DNA of 6,794 nt from Chloroflexota bacterium (GTDB lineage: Bacteria > Chloroflexota > Anaerolineae > J102): NCBI GenBank assembly GCA_003353825.1, contig PIVW01000321.1:1-6794 (forward strand). The letters run 5' to 3'. Positions 1 through 5,009 of the stretch are shown here, one piece after another. The number at the start of each line of letters is the position of its first letter. The stretch's first letter is position 1. Both the position numbers and the translations under genes were made by a program. The notes beneath the pieces were generated by a model. It did no database searches. It saw only the letters and a list, made by a program, of their open reading frames with translations, and was not told the DNA's origin.

Positions 1-1
1 C

Positions 2-334
2 GCCTATCGCGCCCAGCAGGCCATCGAGTCGGGAGAGGAGATCGTAGTGGGGGTGAATCGCTTCCAGGTCGAGTCACCAAGCACACCCGATATCCTGCGT
101 ATCGATGAAGCAGCGCAGCAAGCGCAGATCGCCGGCGTACAGAGCCTGCGTGAGCGGCGCGACAATACACGTGTGTCCGAATTACTCGGCCAGATCGAGC
201 AGGCGGCACGTGACGCTAATGCCCCCCTCATGCCCTTATTTGTCGAAGCGGTACAGGCCTACGCGACCTTAGGCGAGATCTGTGGGGTGTTGCGCGGCGT
301 GTTCGGCGAATACCAGGCGCCGATGTTGGTTTAG
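2..334 (+). CDS. mcmA: Methylmalonyl-CoA mutase large subunit, C-terminal part (5' end outside window)
   Basis: The reading frame is open from base 2 and gives about 110 C-terminal residues. The run IVVGVNRF, followed by ILRID, RRDNTRV, LMPLFVEAVQAYATLGEIC and a terminal RGVFGEY, matches the end of the catalytic barrel domain of methylmalonyl-CoA mutase, which interconverts (R)-methylmalonyl-CoA and succinyl-CoA with adenosylcobalamin in the cytosol. The protein stops directly after the GEY segment and no B12-binding domain (DxHxxG type) follows. That fits the split form, in which the cobalamin domain is a separate small subunit, here presumably encoded elsewhere. The TAG stop overlaps the Shine-Dalgarno of the downstream Nudix gene, so the two are probably cotranscribed. 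Other acyl-CoA mutases of the family (for example isobutyryl-CoA mutase large subunit) share this tail and cannot be excluded from the fragment alone. Confidence 0.88.
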   Translation, partial: AYRAQQAIESGEEIVVGVNRFQVESPSTPDILRIDEAAQQAQIAGVQSLRERRDNTRVSELLGQIEQAARDANAPLMPLFVEAVQAYATLGEICGVLRGVFGEYQAPMLV

Positions 335-338
335 GAGG
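332..338 (+). promoter_or_regulatory. Shine-Dalgarno of the Nudix gene overlapping the mutase stop codon
   Basis: TAGGAGG contains the mutase TAG stop (332-334) and a strong AGGAGG, 6 bases before the ATG at 345. Ribosomes ending on the mutase would terminate on the initiation site of the Nudix gene, which suggests translational coupling and fixes the start codon. Confidence 0.8.
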
Positions 339-344
339 CAAGCG

Positions 345-899
345 ATGAGTGACGAACGCTGGACTGTTTTGCGTGAGCAGACGTTATTCGATCGCCAACC
401 CTGGCTGCGTCTGATCGAACAGGATGTGCAATTGCCTGATGGCCGTGTGATCGAGGGTTATCTCAAAGCAAATGCGCCCCCATATACATCGGTGTTCGCA
501 CTGACTGAAAATAACCTGGTTGTAACGATCGAGGAATACAAACATGGCCCAGGCCGGGTGGTGCTGAAACTGCCTGCTGGATTTATCGAACCTGATGAAA
601 GTGCACTAGAAGGCGCCAAACGTGAACTGCTCGAAGAAAGCGGTTATGAGGCATCCGAATGGCGGCTTTTGGGCCAGTTCTACGACGACGGAAACCGTGG
701 CATGAGCCTTGGATATCATTACCTGGCACAGGGGCTGCGCAAAGTGGCAGAGCCTTCTGCCGGAGATCTCGCCACCGTCAAACCGGGGTTGATGACAGCG
801 GCCGCACTGCGACAGGCGCTTTTGGCCGGAGAGGTGGGAGAGTCGGCCACGGCGGTGGGGATGCTTTTGGGGTTGGATGCGCTACAGAACGGTGTGTAG
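345..899 (+). CDS. Nudix hydrolase, NudF/ADP-ribose pyrophosphatase-like
   Basis: This 184-residue protein carries a complete Nudix box at residues 79-101: G79, E85, then R93-E94-L95, E97-E98 and G100, fitting Gx5Ex7REUxEExGU. These residues bind the divalent metals used to hydrolyse nucleoside diphosphates linked to another moiety. The preceding EEYKHGPG and LPAGFIEPDE resemble the ADP-ribose pyrophosphatase branch. However, the region about 15 residues after the box reads YDDGNRGMS and lacks the proline typical of confirmed ADP-ribose enzymes, so the substrate is unsettled. The ATG at 345 was chosen because TAGGAGG at 332-338 lies 6 bases upstream. A longer in-frame start at 282 would run deep into the mutase gene and is unlikely. 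The gene sits 10 bases after the mutase stop, an operon-like arrangement. Soluble and cytosolic, with no signal peptide. Confidence 0.9.
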   Translation: MSDERWTVLREQTLFDRQPWLRLIEQDVQLPDGRVIEGYLKANAPPYTSVFALTENNLVVTIEEYKHGPGRVVLKLPAGFIEPDESALEGAKRELLEESGYEASEWRLLGQFYDDGNRGMSLGYHYLAQGLRKVAEPSAGDLATVKPGLMTAAALRQALLAGEVGESATAVGMLLGLDALQNGV

Positions 900-1003
900 T
901 AACCAGTTGCAAGTTACTTGCTGCAAGCGTCTTCTCCGAAAAGCGCCCGCCTGCAATCATAGCCCTTCTGTAGTGGCCCATTCGCAATAGACTATTACTC
1001 ATT
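900..1003. other. Intergenic spacer with a triple GCAAG/CTTGC dyad
   Basis: Between the Nudix stop and the thioesterase promoter there is no gene. At 909-927 the sequence holds GCAAG, TTA, CTTGC, T, GCAAG. The central CTTGC can pair with either flanking GCAAG, so two short stems exclude each other. No T-run follows, so it is not a canonical terminator. Function unknown. Confidence 0.4.
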
Positions 1004-1009
1004 CATAAT
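981..1009 (+). promoter_or_regulatory. Candidate sigma-70-type promoter of the thioesterase gene
   Basis: TTCGCA at 981-986 (four of six matches to TTGACA) and CATAAT at 1004-1009 (five of six to TATAAT) are separated by 17 bases. A transcript would begin around 1015-1018, only a few bases before the ATG at 1022. This fits the absence of any Shine-Dalgarno there and suggests a nearly leaderless mRNA. Inferred from consensus only. Confidence 0.35.
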
Positions 1010-1021
1010 CCATCTTTACCT

Positions 1022-1543
1022 ATGCCCACACCATACGATCACATCAATCAAGATACCGCCGAAAAGCAGTTCAATTCCCACATGTGCTTTGTGTGCGGTC
1101 TCGATAATCCCTCGGGCTTGCACGCTCATTTCTACCAGGTCGATGACAATACCTGCGTGGGACGCTTCTTGCCGGACGAGAGCCACCAGGGCTATCCCGG
1201 GCGCGTTCATGGTGGCATCATCTCCGCTATGCTCGACGAGACCTTGGGTCGCGCCGTATGGGGTGATGCCAAAACCTGGGGCGTGACCGCCGAGTTACAT
1301 GTGCGCTACAAGGCCCCAGTTCCCCTGGGCGAGGTATTGACGGTGGTCGGGCGCATCACTTTTGAAAAGCGGCGCTATTTTGAGGCAAAGGGCGAATTGA
1401 TCACGACTGACGGTACCGTTGCCGTGAAGGCTGAGGGTAAATTCGTCAAGCTGGAGCTGGAACGGATATTGAATGAATCCGGCGATGGCCTGGATCTGGA
1501 GCTTGAGTTATTTGTGGCGCCGGATGAGCAAGCGGAATGGTAG
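1022..1543 (+). CDS. PaaI-like hotdog-fold acyl-CoA thioesterase
   Basis: This 173-residue cytosolic protein has the hotdog thioesterase signature. RVHGGIISAMLDETLGRA lies at residues 61-78, with the HGG loop (63-65) and an acidic D72-E73 on the central helix, followed by the strand VTAELHVRYKAPVPLGEVL (88-106). Such enzymes hydrolyse acyl-CoA or similar thioesters. The N-terminus has MCFVCGLDNPSGLH (21-34), a C22xxC25 motif frequent in one PaaI subgroup, possibly a small metal site or structural cap. Substrate cannot be read from sequence. The neighbouring mutase suggests, but does not show, a link to short or branched acyl-CoA metabolism. The ATG at 1022 lacks a Shine-Dalgarno; the next Met, residue 21, lies directly before the CxxC motif and would remove residues that look family-like, so the longer start is preferred. 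About 25 acidic residues at the C-terminus extend past the core fold. Confidence 0.85.
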   Translation: MPTPYDHINQDTAEKQFNSHMCFVCGLDNPSGLHAHFYQVDDNTCVGRFLPDESHQGYPGRVHGGIISAMLDETLGRAVWGDAKTWGVTAELHVRYKAPVPLGEVLTVVGRITFEKRRYFEAKGELITTDGTVAVKAEGKFVKLELERILNESGDGLDLELELFVAPDEQAEW

Positions 1544-1591
1544 GCATTCCCCAGCTGCTTCCGAGGTCATGCCAGCGTTTCCAAAATGATT

Positions 1592-1620
1592 TATAATTGG
1601 ATACACTTATGATCTAGGAG
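1592..1620 (+). promoter_or_regulatory. Promoter -10 and Shine-Dalgarno of the UPF0175/DUF3368 module
   Basis: A perfect TATAAT lies at 1592-1597. No good -35 is visible at 16-18 bases upstream (ATGCCA at 1569-1574). The Shine-Dalgarno AGGAG at 1616-1620 is 6 bases before the ATG at 1627 and sits inside a short dyad, ATCT-AGG-AGAT (1612-1622). The module therefore seems to have its own promoter, separate from the thioesterase gene. An upstream operator was looked for and none was clear. Confidence 0.45.
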
Positions 1621-1626
1621 ATAGAA

Positions 1627-1896
1627 ATGGCAACACAACTCAAGCTGTCTATACCAAGTGATGTACCAGGCCTGCTGAAAATGTCTAACGAAGATTTCAC
1701 ACTTGAAGCGCAGATGCTCCTCGCCGTTAAGCTCTTCGAGCTAGGCAAATTGACTTCCGGTAAAGCCGCGGAGGTCGCAGGCATGCCAAGGGTCGCTTTC
1801 TTGTATAGCCTAGAACGCTATGGCGTCGCAGCTATAAATCTACAAGCTGAAGAAATCGATTGGGAATTGTCGGCAGCTCATCAACTGAGCCAATAA
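1627..1896 (+). CDS. UPF0175 family antitoxin-like protein
   Basis: This 89-residue protein matches UPF0175. It has a short N-terminal strand (QLKLSIPSDV), a helical segment around EDFTLEAQMLLAVKLFELGKL (residues 22-42), and a helix-turn-helix-like SGKAAEVAGMPRVAFLYSLERYGV (44-66) containing the family's KAAEVAG core. Members are generally taken to be DNA-binding antitoxins that neutralise the adjacent PIN-domain protein and may repress their own operon. Here the gene is directly followed by a DUF3368 PIN protein, the usual partner, with only 2 bases between stop and proposed start. It has a clear Shine-Dalgarno (AGGAG) and a -10 box. The gene is visibly less GC-rich than the flanking metabolic genes, as expected for a mobile accessory module. 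Antitoxin function is inferred from family and pairing. Confidence 0.85.
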   Translation: MATQLKLSIPSDVPGLLKMSNEDFTLEAQMLLAVKLFELGKLTSGKAAEVAGMPRVAFLYSLERYGVAAINLQAEEIDWELSAAHQLSQ

Positions 1897-1898
1897 TC

Positions 1899-2378
1899 GT
1901 GCGAATCGTCAATACCGCACCACTGATTTTCCTTGGAAAACTGGACCGGCTCGATTTGCTTCGAATGGGGGTTGACTCAGTTATCGTTCCAACAACCGTA
2001 TTATTAGAACTACAAGCAGTAAAAGATGAAGCAACTGAAGCCGTAGACATAGCCCTAAACGATTGGCTACAGCAAATGTCCTGCACTCTGCCTGCATTAC
2101 TTGAATTGATAACCCAGTCAATTGATCCTGGTGAGGCTGAAGTTCTCGCACTTGCACGTGAGTTTGGCACCCCCCATGTCGTCTTGGATGATTTGGATGC
2201 ACGGCGGTATGCAAGACGCATGGGATTACAGCCTATCGGTACACTTGGTTTATTGCTGGCAGCGAAAAAGATAGGTGAGTTAGGTGCTGTACTCCCAGAA
2301 ATTGAGTCACTTCGTTCAGCAGGTTTTCGAGCCAGCGAAGAACTGGTCCGACGTGTCCTCCAAGAAGCGGGCGAGTAG
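1899..2378 (+). CDS. DUF3368 PIN-domain protein, probable toxin ribonuclease
   Basis: From the GTG at 1899 the protein has 159 residues, typical for DUF3368. The N-terminus RIVNTAPLIFLGKLDRLDLL is the family signature. It carries Asn5 where classical PIN nucleases have the first Asp, a frequent variant in this family. Further acidic positions are E37 (TTVLLELQ), E79/E81 (DPGEAEVLALA) and D97-D98-D100 (VVLDDLDARR), followed by G114-T115 (IGTLGLLLAAK). PIN proteins are Mg-dependent ribonucleases, and as toxins they cut RNA to arrest growth. GTG at 1899 was chosen because it starts exactly before the signature and 2 bases after the antitoxin stop. An in-frame TTG at 1860 would overlap the antitoxin by 37 bases. 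No Shine-Dalgarno is evident, so translation is probably coupled to the antitoxin. Nuclease activity is not certain given Asn5. Confidence 0.82.
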   Translation: MRIVNTAPLIFLGKLDRLDLLRMGVDSVIVPTTVLLELQAVKDEATEAVDIALNDWLQQMSCTLPALLELITQSIDPGEAEVLALAREFGTPHVVLDDLDARRYARRMGLQPIGTLGLLLAAKKIGELGAVLPEIESLRSAGFRASEELVRRVLQEAGE

Positions 2379-2388
2379 GTGCTTACTC
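2373..2388. repeat. Inverted repeat spanning both convergent toxin stop codons
   Basis: GAGTA (2373-2377) and TACTC (2384-2388) are exact inverted repeats around GGTGCT. They include the TAG stop of the plus-strand DUF3368 gene (2376-2378) and the TAA stop of the minus-strand vapC (2383-2385). It could fold at the 3' end of either mRNA. There is no T-run on either side, so a bidirectional terminator is only a possibility. Confidence 0.4.
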
Positions 2389-2826
2389 AAATCCAAAGGG
2401 ATTGCGAATCGTAACGCCCCGAATCGTGCGACCGTCCTGCAAGTCTTCCGTAATCAACGTATGGCATCCTAACTCGATAGCAGCGGTGACAACCAAGGTA
2501 TCATAGAAAGAATATCCTGTCTCCTCTTTGATTAAAAGCGCCAGATCATAGAATGCCAACGATGGGTAATGTTGACAGAGTGGCAGTAGAACAGCGCTCA
2601 TATATTGGCGTGCATCCGAGGTGGTCATCGGTCTTGCGAACTTCCGCAGCGCAACGTTGAGAAACTCCTGCACGATCTGACTGCTGATGACACCACGTTG
2701 TGTCCTCAGCGCGTTCTGGATTAGCACTCTTGCTATCTCTTGCTTAGCAGGAGCCGTATCATCAAATGTGTACACAAATATATTGGTGTCAAGGAAATAC
2801 ATCCCAGGTTTGTCAGCGACGTTCAT
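2383..2826 (-). CDS. vapC: VapC-like PIN-domain ribonuclease toxin
   Basis: This 147-residue PIN protein has all four expected acidic residues: D13 in MYFLDTNIFVY, E54 in SSQIVQEFLNVAL, D109 in GYSFYDTLVVTAA and D128 in LITEDLQDG. These coordinate Mg or Mn for RNA cleavage, and VapC-type toxins cut tRNA or rRNA. The start at 2826 overlaps the end of vapB by 14 bases, the usual translational coupling of such pairs. A second ATG at 2802 (Met9, immediately before YFLDTN) is also plausible; neither has a convincing Shine-Dalgarno. The upstream ribbon-helix-helix protein is its likely antitoxin. The gene ends 4 bases from the oppositely oriented DUF3368 toxin. Complete and apparently intact. Toxicity and RNA target are not visible from sequence. 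Confidence 0.88.
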   Translation of the reverse strand: MNVADKPGMYFLDTNIFVYTFDDTAPAKQEIARVLIQNALRTQRGVISSQIVQEFLNVALRKFARPMTTSDARQYMSAVLLPLCQHYPSLAFYDLALLIKEETGYSFYDTLVVTAAIELGCHTLITEDLQDGRTIRGVTIRNPFGFE

Positions 2827-3037
2827 TCAGCTCGTCTCGAGTAAACGCGCGCCCAGCCTGGACATGATCCAGATGTTCCATGATGACCGTGTATCGATCA
2901 GAAGCGACAGGCTGCTGTACATACCGCTCTAACCAGCCACGGAATAACGCGTTAAGTGTTGTGCTCTCAGCAACAGCACGACGGCGCGCCTGCTGAACAA
3001 TTGCTTCATCTGCAGTTAGGGTGATATTCTTTTTCAT
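2813..3037 (-). CDS. vapB: VapB-like ribbon-helix-helix antitoxin
   Basis: This 74-residue protein begins MKKNITLTADEAIVQQARRRA. A short strand (residues 3-8) is followed by two helices (about 9-23 and 26-40, with STTLNALFRGWLERYV), the pattern of ribbon-helix-helix antitoxins that dimerise on operator DNA. The charged C-terminal tail (DHVQAGRAFTRDELNERR) is where such proteins usually wrap and inhibit the toxin. The open frame extends upstream to 3112, but the ATG at 3037 fits the family start and has AAGG (3041-3044) just upstream, though with unusually short spacing of about 3 bases. It overlaps vapC by 14 bases. Twin TGTACA boxes and an inner dyad lie immediately upstream at 3046-3078 and are candidate autoregulatory sites. 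Identity rests on pattern and pairing, not on a named close homologue. Confidence 0.82.
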   Translation of the reverse strand: MKKNITLTADEAIVQQARRRAVAESTTLNALFRGWLERYVQQPVASDRYTVIMEHLDHVQAGRAFTRDELNERR

Positions 3038-3045
3038 AGTCCTTA

Positions 3046-3078
3046 AATTGTACACGAATTTCGTGCTCTTGTACAATT
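3046..3078 (-). promoter_or_regulatory. Candidate vapBC operator/promoter: paired TGTACA boxes
   Basis: AATTGTACA (3046-3054) and TGTACAATT (3070-3078) form an exact 9-bp inverted repeat with a 15-base spacer. The two TGTACA cores start 21 bases apart (3049 and 3070), about two helical turns. A second, offset dyad, CACGAA-T-TTCGTG, occupies 3053-3065. Read on the minus strand, TTGTAC and TACAAT are 18 bases apart and could be -35/-10 elements, but transcription would then begin about 3 bases before vapB. Position and symmetry fit the autoregulation by RHH antitoxins known for vapBC operons; binding here is inferred. Confidence 0.55.
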
Positions 3079-3100
3079 CTGACTTGCCGATCGTTGCCCT

Positions 3101-3114
3101 GAATGTCGACATTC
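3101..3114. repeat. Perfect 14-bp palindrome GAATGTCGACATTC
   Basis: The 14 bases equal their own reverse complement and contain no spacer. The site is about 65 bp upstream of vapB and more than 200 bp upstream of the epimerase gene. A perfect palindrome of this form suits a dimeric regulator or a second operator. One such site could also arise by chance in a window of this size. Confidence 0.4.
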
Positions 3115-3181
3115 CCTTTTGGATGGGGAGGAGCTATGCTACAAGCGCTTAAGTCAAACTTTTACTCTGTACGTCGGATTC

Positions 3182-3204
3182 GTTCAGCCATAATGGCCTT
3201 GAAC
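3182..3204. repeat. Bulged hairpin or cruciform-capable dyad
   Basis: GTTCA-GCC (3182-3189) pairs with GGC (3195-3197) and TGAAC (3200-3204). The loop is ATAAT and CT (3198-3199) forms a two-base bulge. The stem has 8 base pairs. No T-run follows on either strand, so it is not a classical terminator. Confidence 0.45.
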
Positions 3205-3218
3205 ATACCACGCATGAC

Positions 3219-3247
3219 GCATACTCTTTATTCTCAAAAAAGTATGC
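3219..3247. repeat. Inverted repeat GCATACT / AGTATGC with 15-base spacer
   Basis: GCATACT (3219-3225) and AGTATGC (3241-3247) are exact inverted repeats, with half-site starts 22 bases apart. The site lies about 75 bases upstream of the epimerase start and abuts the TATCAT box at 3248-3253. It is placed like an operator of the downstream operon; the arms could also fold as RNA. Confidence 0.4.
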
Positions 3248-3319
3248 TATCATTTTCATCTGATACCTGAATGCGAACCGTTTAACCAAAATCAACTGTC
3301 GATATTCGAATCACCATCT

Positions 3320-3742
3320 ATGATCACACGAATCAACCACATCGCCATCGTCGTCGCCGATCTCGATGACGCCATTCGATCTTACCAGGATCGTATCGGC
3401 CTCAAGCTCAGTAAGCGTCTGCACATGCCCGAACAGGAGGTGGAGATCGCTTTTCTGCCCGCGGGTGAAAGCATGATCGAATTGATCATGCCCACCAGCG
3501 AGGATTCGGGTGTGGCTAAGTACCTGGCCAAACGCGGCGAAGGACTGCATCACATCTGCCTCGAAGTGGAGGATATAGAGCAAAGCCTGGAATCGTTGGC
3601 CAGTCGTGACGTTCAGATCATCAACGAAACGCCTATCGAAGCCGCCGAGGGCCATGGCATTTTCCTGCATCCGAAGTCAGCCCACGGTGTCCTTATCGAA
3701 TTCCTCGAACCCTATCCCCACCCATCTGACAAACCCGAATAA
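3320..3742 (+). CDS. mce: Methylmalonyl-CoA epimerase
   Basis: This 140-residue protein of the VOC/glyoxalase superfamily interconverts (S)- and (R)-methylmalonyl-CoA, feeding methylmalonyl-CoA mutase. It has two VOC repeats. ITRINHIAIVVADLDDAIRSY (residues 2-22) carries the first metal-ligand His7, and MIELIMPTSEDSGVAKYLAKRGEG (52-75) has the family's ELI-P pattern. GLHHICLEVEDIEQSL (75-90) supplies His77/His78, and HPKSAHGVLIEFLE (117-130) supplies Glu127 near the end. Length and motif order are normal for the family. The mutase large subunit lies 3 kb upstream on the same strand, which supports the assignment over other VOC proteins. No Shine-Dalgarno is obvious, but the start directly precedes the conserved first strand. 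It is the first gene of a tight cluster, followed after 7 bases by a membrane-anchored protein. Confidence 0.9.
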   Translation: MITRINHIAIVVADLDDAIRSYQDRIGLKLSKRLHMPEQEVEIAFLPAGESMIELIMPTSEDSGVAKYLAKRGEGLHHICLEVEDIEQSLESLASRDVQIINETPIEAAEGHGIFLHPKSAHGVLIEFLEPYPHPSDKPE

Positions 3743-3749
3743 TCTCGTG

Positions 3750-5009
3750 ATGGCCACCCTGCTCAATCTGTTATTGCTGACGATCTTGATGCTCGCCCTG
3801 CTGGCCATTCTGCTACTGATGGCGGCTTTCGGGCGGCGACGCAAACAGGACCGTACCCTGCACGCCTTCGAGGGCTATTTCGTTACGGTCGAGCGCCGAA
3901 ATGGCCGCATCTGGTCGGGCATATTGCACCTGACAACCTCTGGTTTTGAAATCCGCTTTCCCACCGCCGGTTCAGGTAATGTGCCGCCGGCCGAAGCAAG
4001 CTATATCCATTATGCTGTCGAATACGATGCCTTACAGGCGCTCTATCGCGATGTCGAGGGCATGGGCCCCGAGGAGCGTAAACGGCGAGAAACCGATCTA
4101 CGCCCTCAAAACGGGCAACGCCTCCACACCCGGTGGCAGGATATGCTCGATACCATCGAACAAGGTATTGCCATACTCACAGATCGGGAGCAAGTGCCCC
4201 TGGCGGTTGAAATCGAAGGGGCCGGGCACAACGATATGTCCGGAAACCGTTATCTGGTCGGGTACGTGGGCAATCGCCATGACCCTTTGTTAGAAGGCAA
4301 CTTAGGCCAGCGAATGGTGTGCCAGCTTGTTGTCCAAGACAGCTTGTTCGAGCGCATCGGTACGCTTCAGGCCTATTCCAAACGCTTCTTGCTCCTCAGT
4401 GATGTGCTCTATTCTAGCGCCCGCGTCCTCTACCTGGGCCGGGAGGAGCACCCACGTGTGGAAACAGAGGTACGCTTGGAGCAAAACGGCAGACGGCTGG
4501 AGATCACAAATCTCAGCCCATATCCTTTACTTCTCGATGATCTGCGCATGGGTGAAAAAATTAAGGACCTGGGTATGGTCCTGGAACCACAACAATCCTT
4601 CCACGTTGCTTTGGAAAGAACAGTGGAGATAGATTGCGAGTTGCGTTGCCAAATCGTGCGCAAGCTTGACATCATTCTGCCCCGCGCACGTGCTGTGGTG
4701 CGCTACCGCGCTGGGCACGAAGATAACCGACACCTCTTTGATATCGGCATTGCTCTGAGTCCAACACGCGCCTCGCCCGAACAAGAGGAACGCTTGCGCT
4801 GGGAATTGCGCCAGCATCCCCATAATGCTACAGCAGCCGCCAGCCTTGGCCGCTTGCTTTACCGCAGGGGTGATCTCGCTGAAGCGGAAGGCTTATTTGT
4901 GACAGCGTTGCAGCAACCGCAGGCGTTACCCGATAATGGTACACGCGTTCATTACGAATTGGAACAATTACGCAGGTACCGCCAGAGTACGCCGGAAACA
5001 CCGTCATGA
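3750..5009 (+). CDS. Unrecognised membrane-anchored protein with C-terminal TPR-like helices
   Basis: I do not recognise a family for this 419-residue protein. Residues 3-27 form one strongly hydrophobic Leu-rich segment followed by RRRRKQDR-like positive charge, predicting an N-terminal membrane anchor with the remainder cytosolic. Residues about 38-90 and 150-330 look beta-rich with regular alternation ([40 protein letters not shown]), separated by a charged helix at 93-140. Residues 343-412 are helical; [20 protein letters not shown], followed by [15 protein letters not shown], resembles one to two tetratricopeptide repeats, which usually bind proteins. The ATG at 3750 was chosen because it begins the membrane segment 7 bases after the epimerase stop; a GTG at 3747 is equally placed. 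An upstream in-frame extension to 3606 lies inside the epimerase gene and is a shadow. Its stop overlaps the tsaD start in ATGA, so expression is coupled to tsaD. Confidence 0.8.
   Translation: MATLLNLLLLTILMLALLAILLLMAAFGRRRKQDRTLHAFEGYFVTVERRNGRIWSGILHLTTSGFEIRFPTAGSGNVPPAEASYIHYAVEYDALQALYRDVEGMGPEERKRRETDLRPQNGQRLHTRWQDMLDTIEQGIAILTDREQVPLAVEIEGAGHNDMSGNRYLVGYVGNRHDPLLEGNLGQRMVCQLVVQDSLFERIGTLQAYSKRFLLLSDVLYSSARVLYLGREEHPRVETEVRLEQNGRRLEITNLSPYPLLLDDLRMGEKIKDLGMVLEPQQSFHVALERTVEIDCELRCQIVRKLDIILPRARAVVRYRAGHEDNRHLFDIGIALSPTRASPEQEERLRWELRQHPHNATAAASLGRLLYRRGDLAEAEGLFVTALQQPQALPDNGTRVHYELEQLRRYRQSTPETPS

Larger units (their letters stand above)
3115..3319. other. Intergenic region between the vapBC control region and the epimerase gene
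   Basis: No gene was found here. The region holds several dyads: AAGCGCTT at 3143-3150, the hairpin at 3182-3204 and the inverted repeat at 3219-3247. A promoter for the epimerase operon should lie here. TATCAT at 3248-3253 is a possible -10, but no matching -35 is visible and no clear Shine-Dalgarno precedes the ATG at 3320. Confidence 0.4.

Noticed and set aside
1544..1591. Operator upstream of the UPF0175 antitoxin
   Set aside because: Only 4-bp dyads and a repeated ATGAT were seen, too short to support.
3038..3112. Longer N-terminus of vapB starting at 3112
   Set aside because: The extra 25 residues cross the candidate operator and do not resemble RHH antitoxins. The ATG at 3037 gives the canonical MKKNITL start with AAGG upstream.
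3606..3749. Upstream in-frame extension of the membrane/TPR protein inside the epimerase gene
   Set aside because: It lies wholly in another frame of a well-conserved gene, has low-complexity Ser/Arg/Pro composition, and the ATG at 3750 begins directly at the membrane segment.
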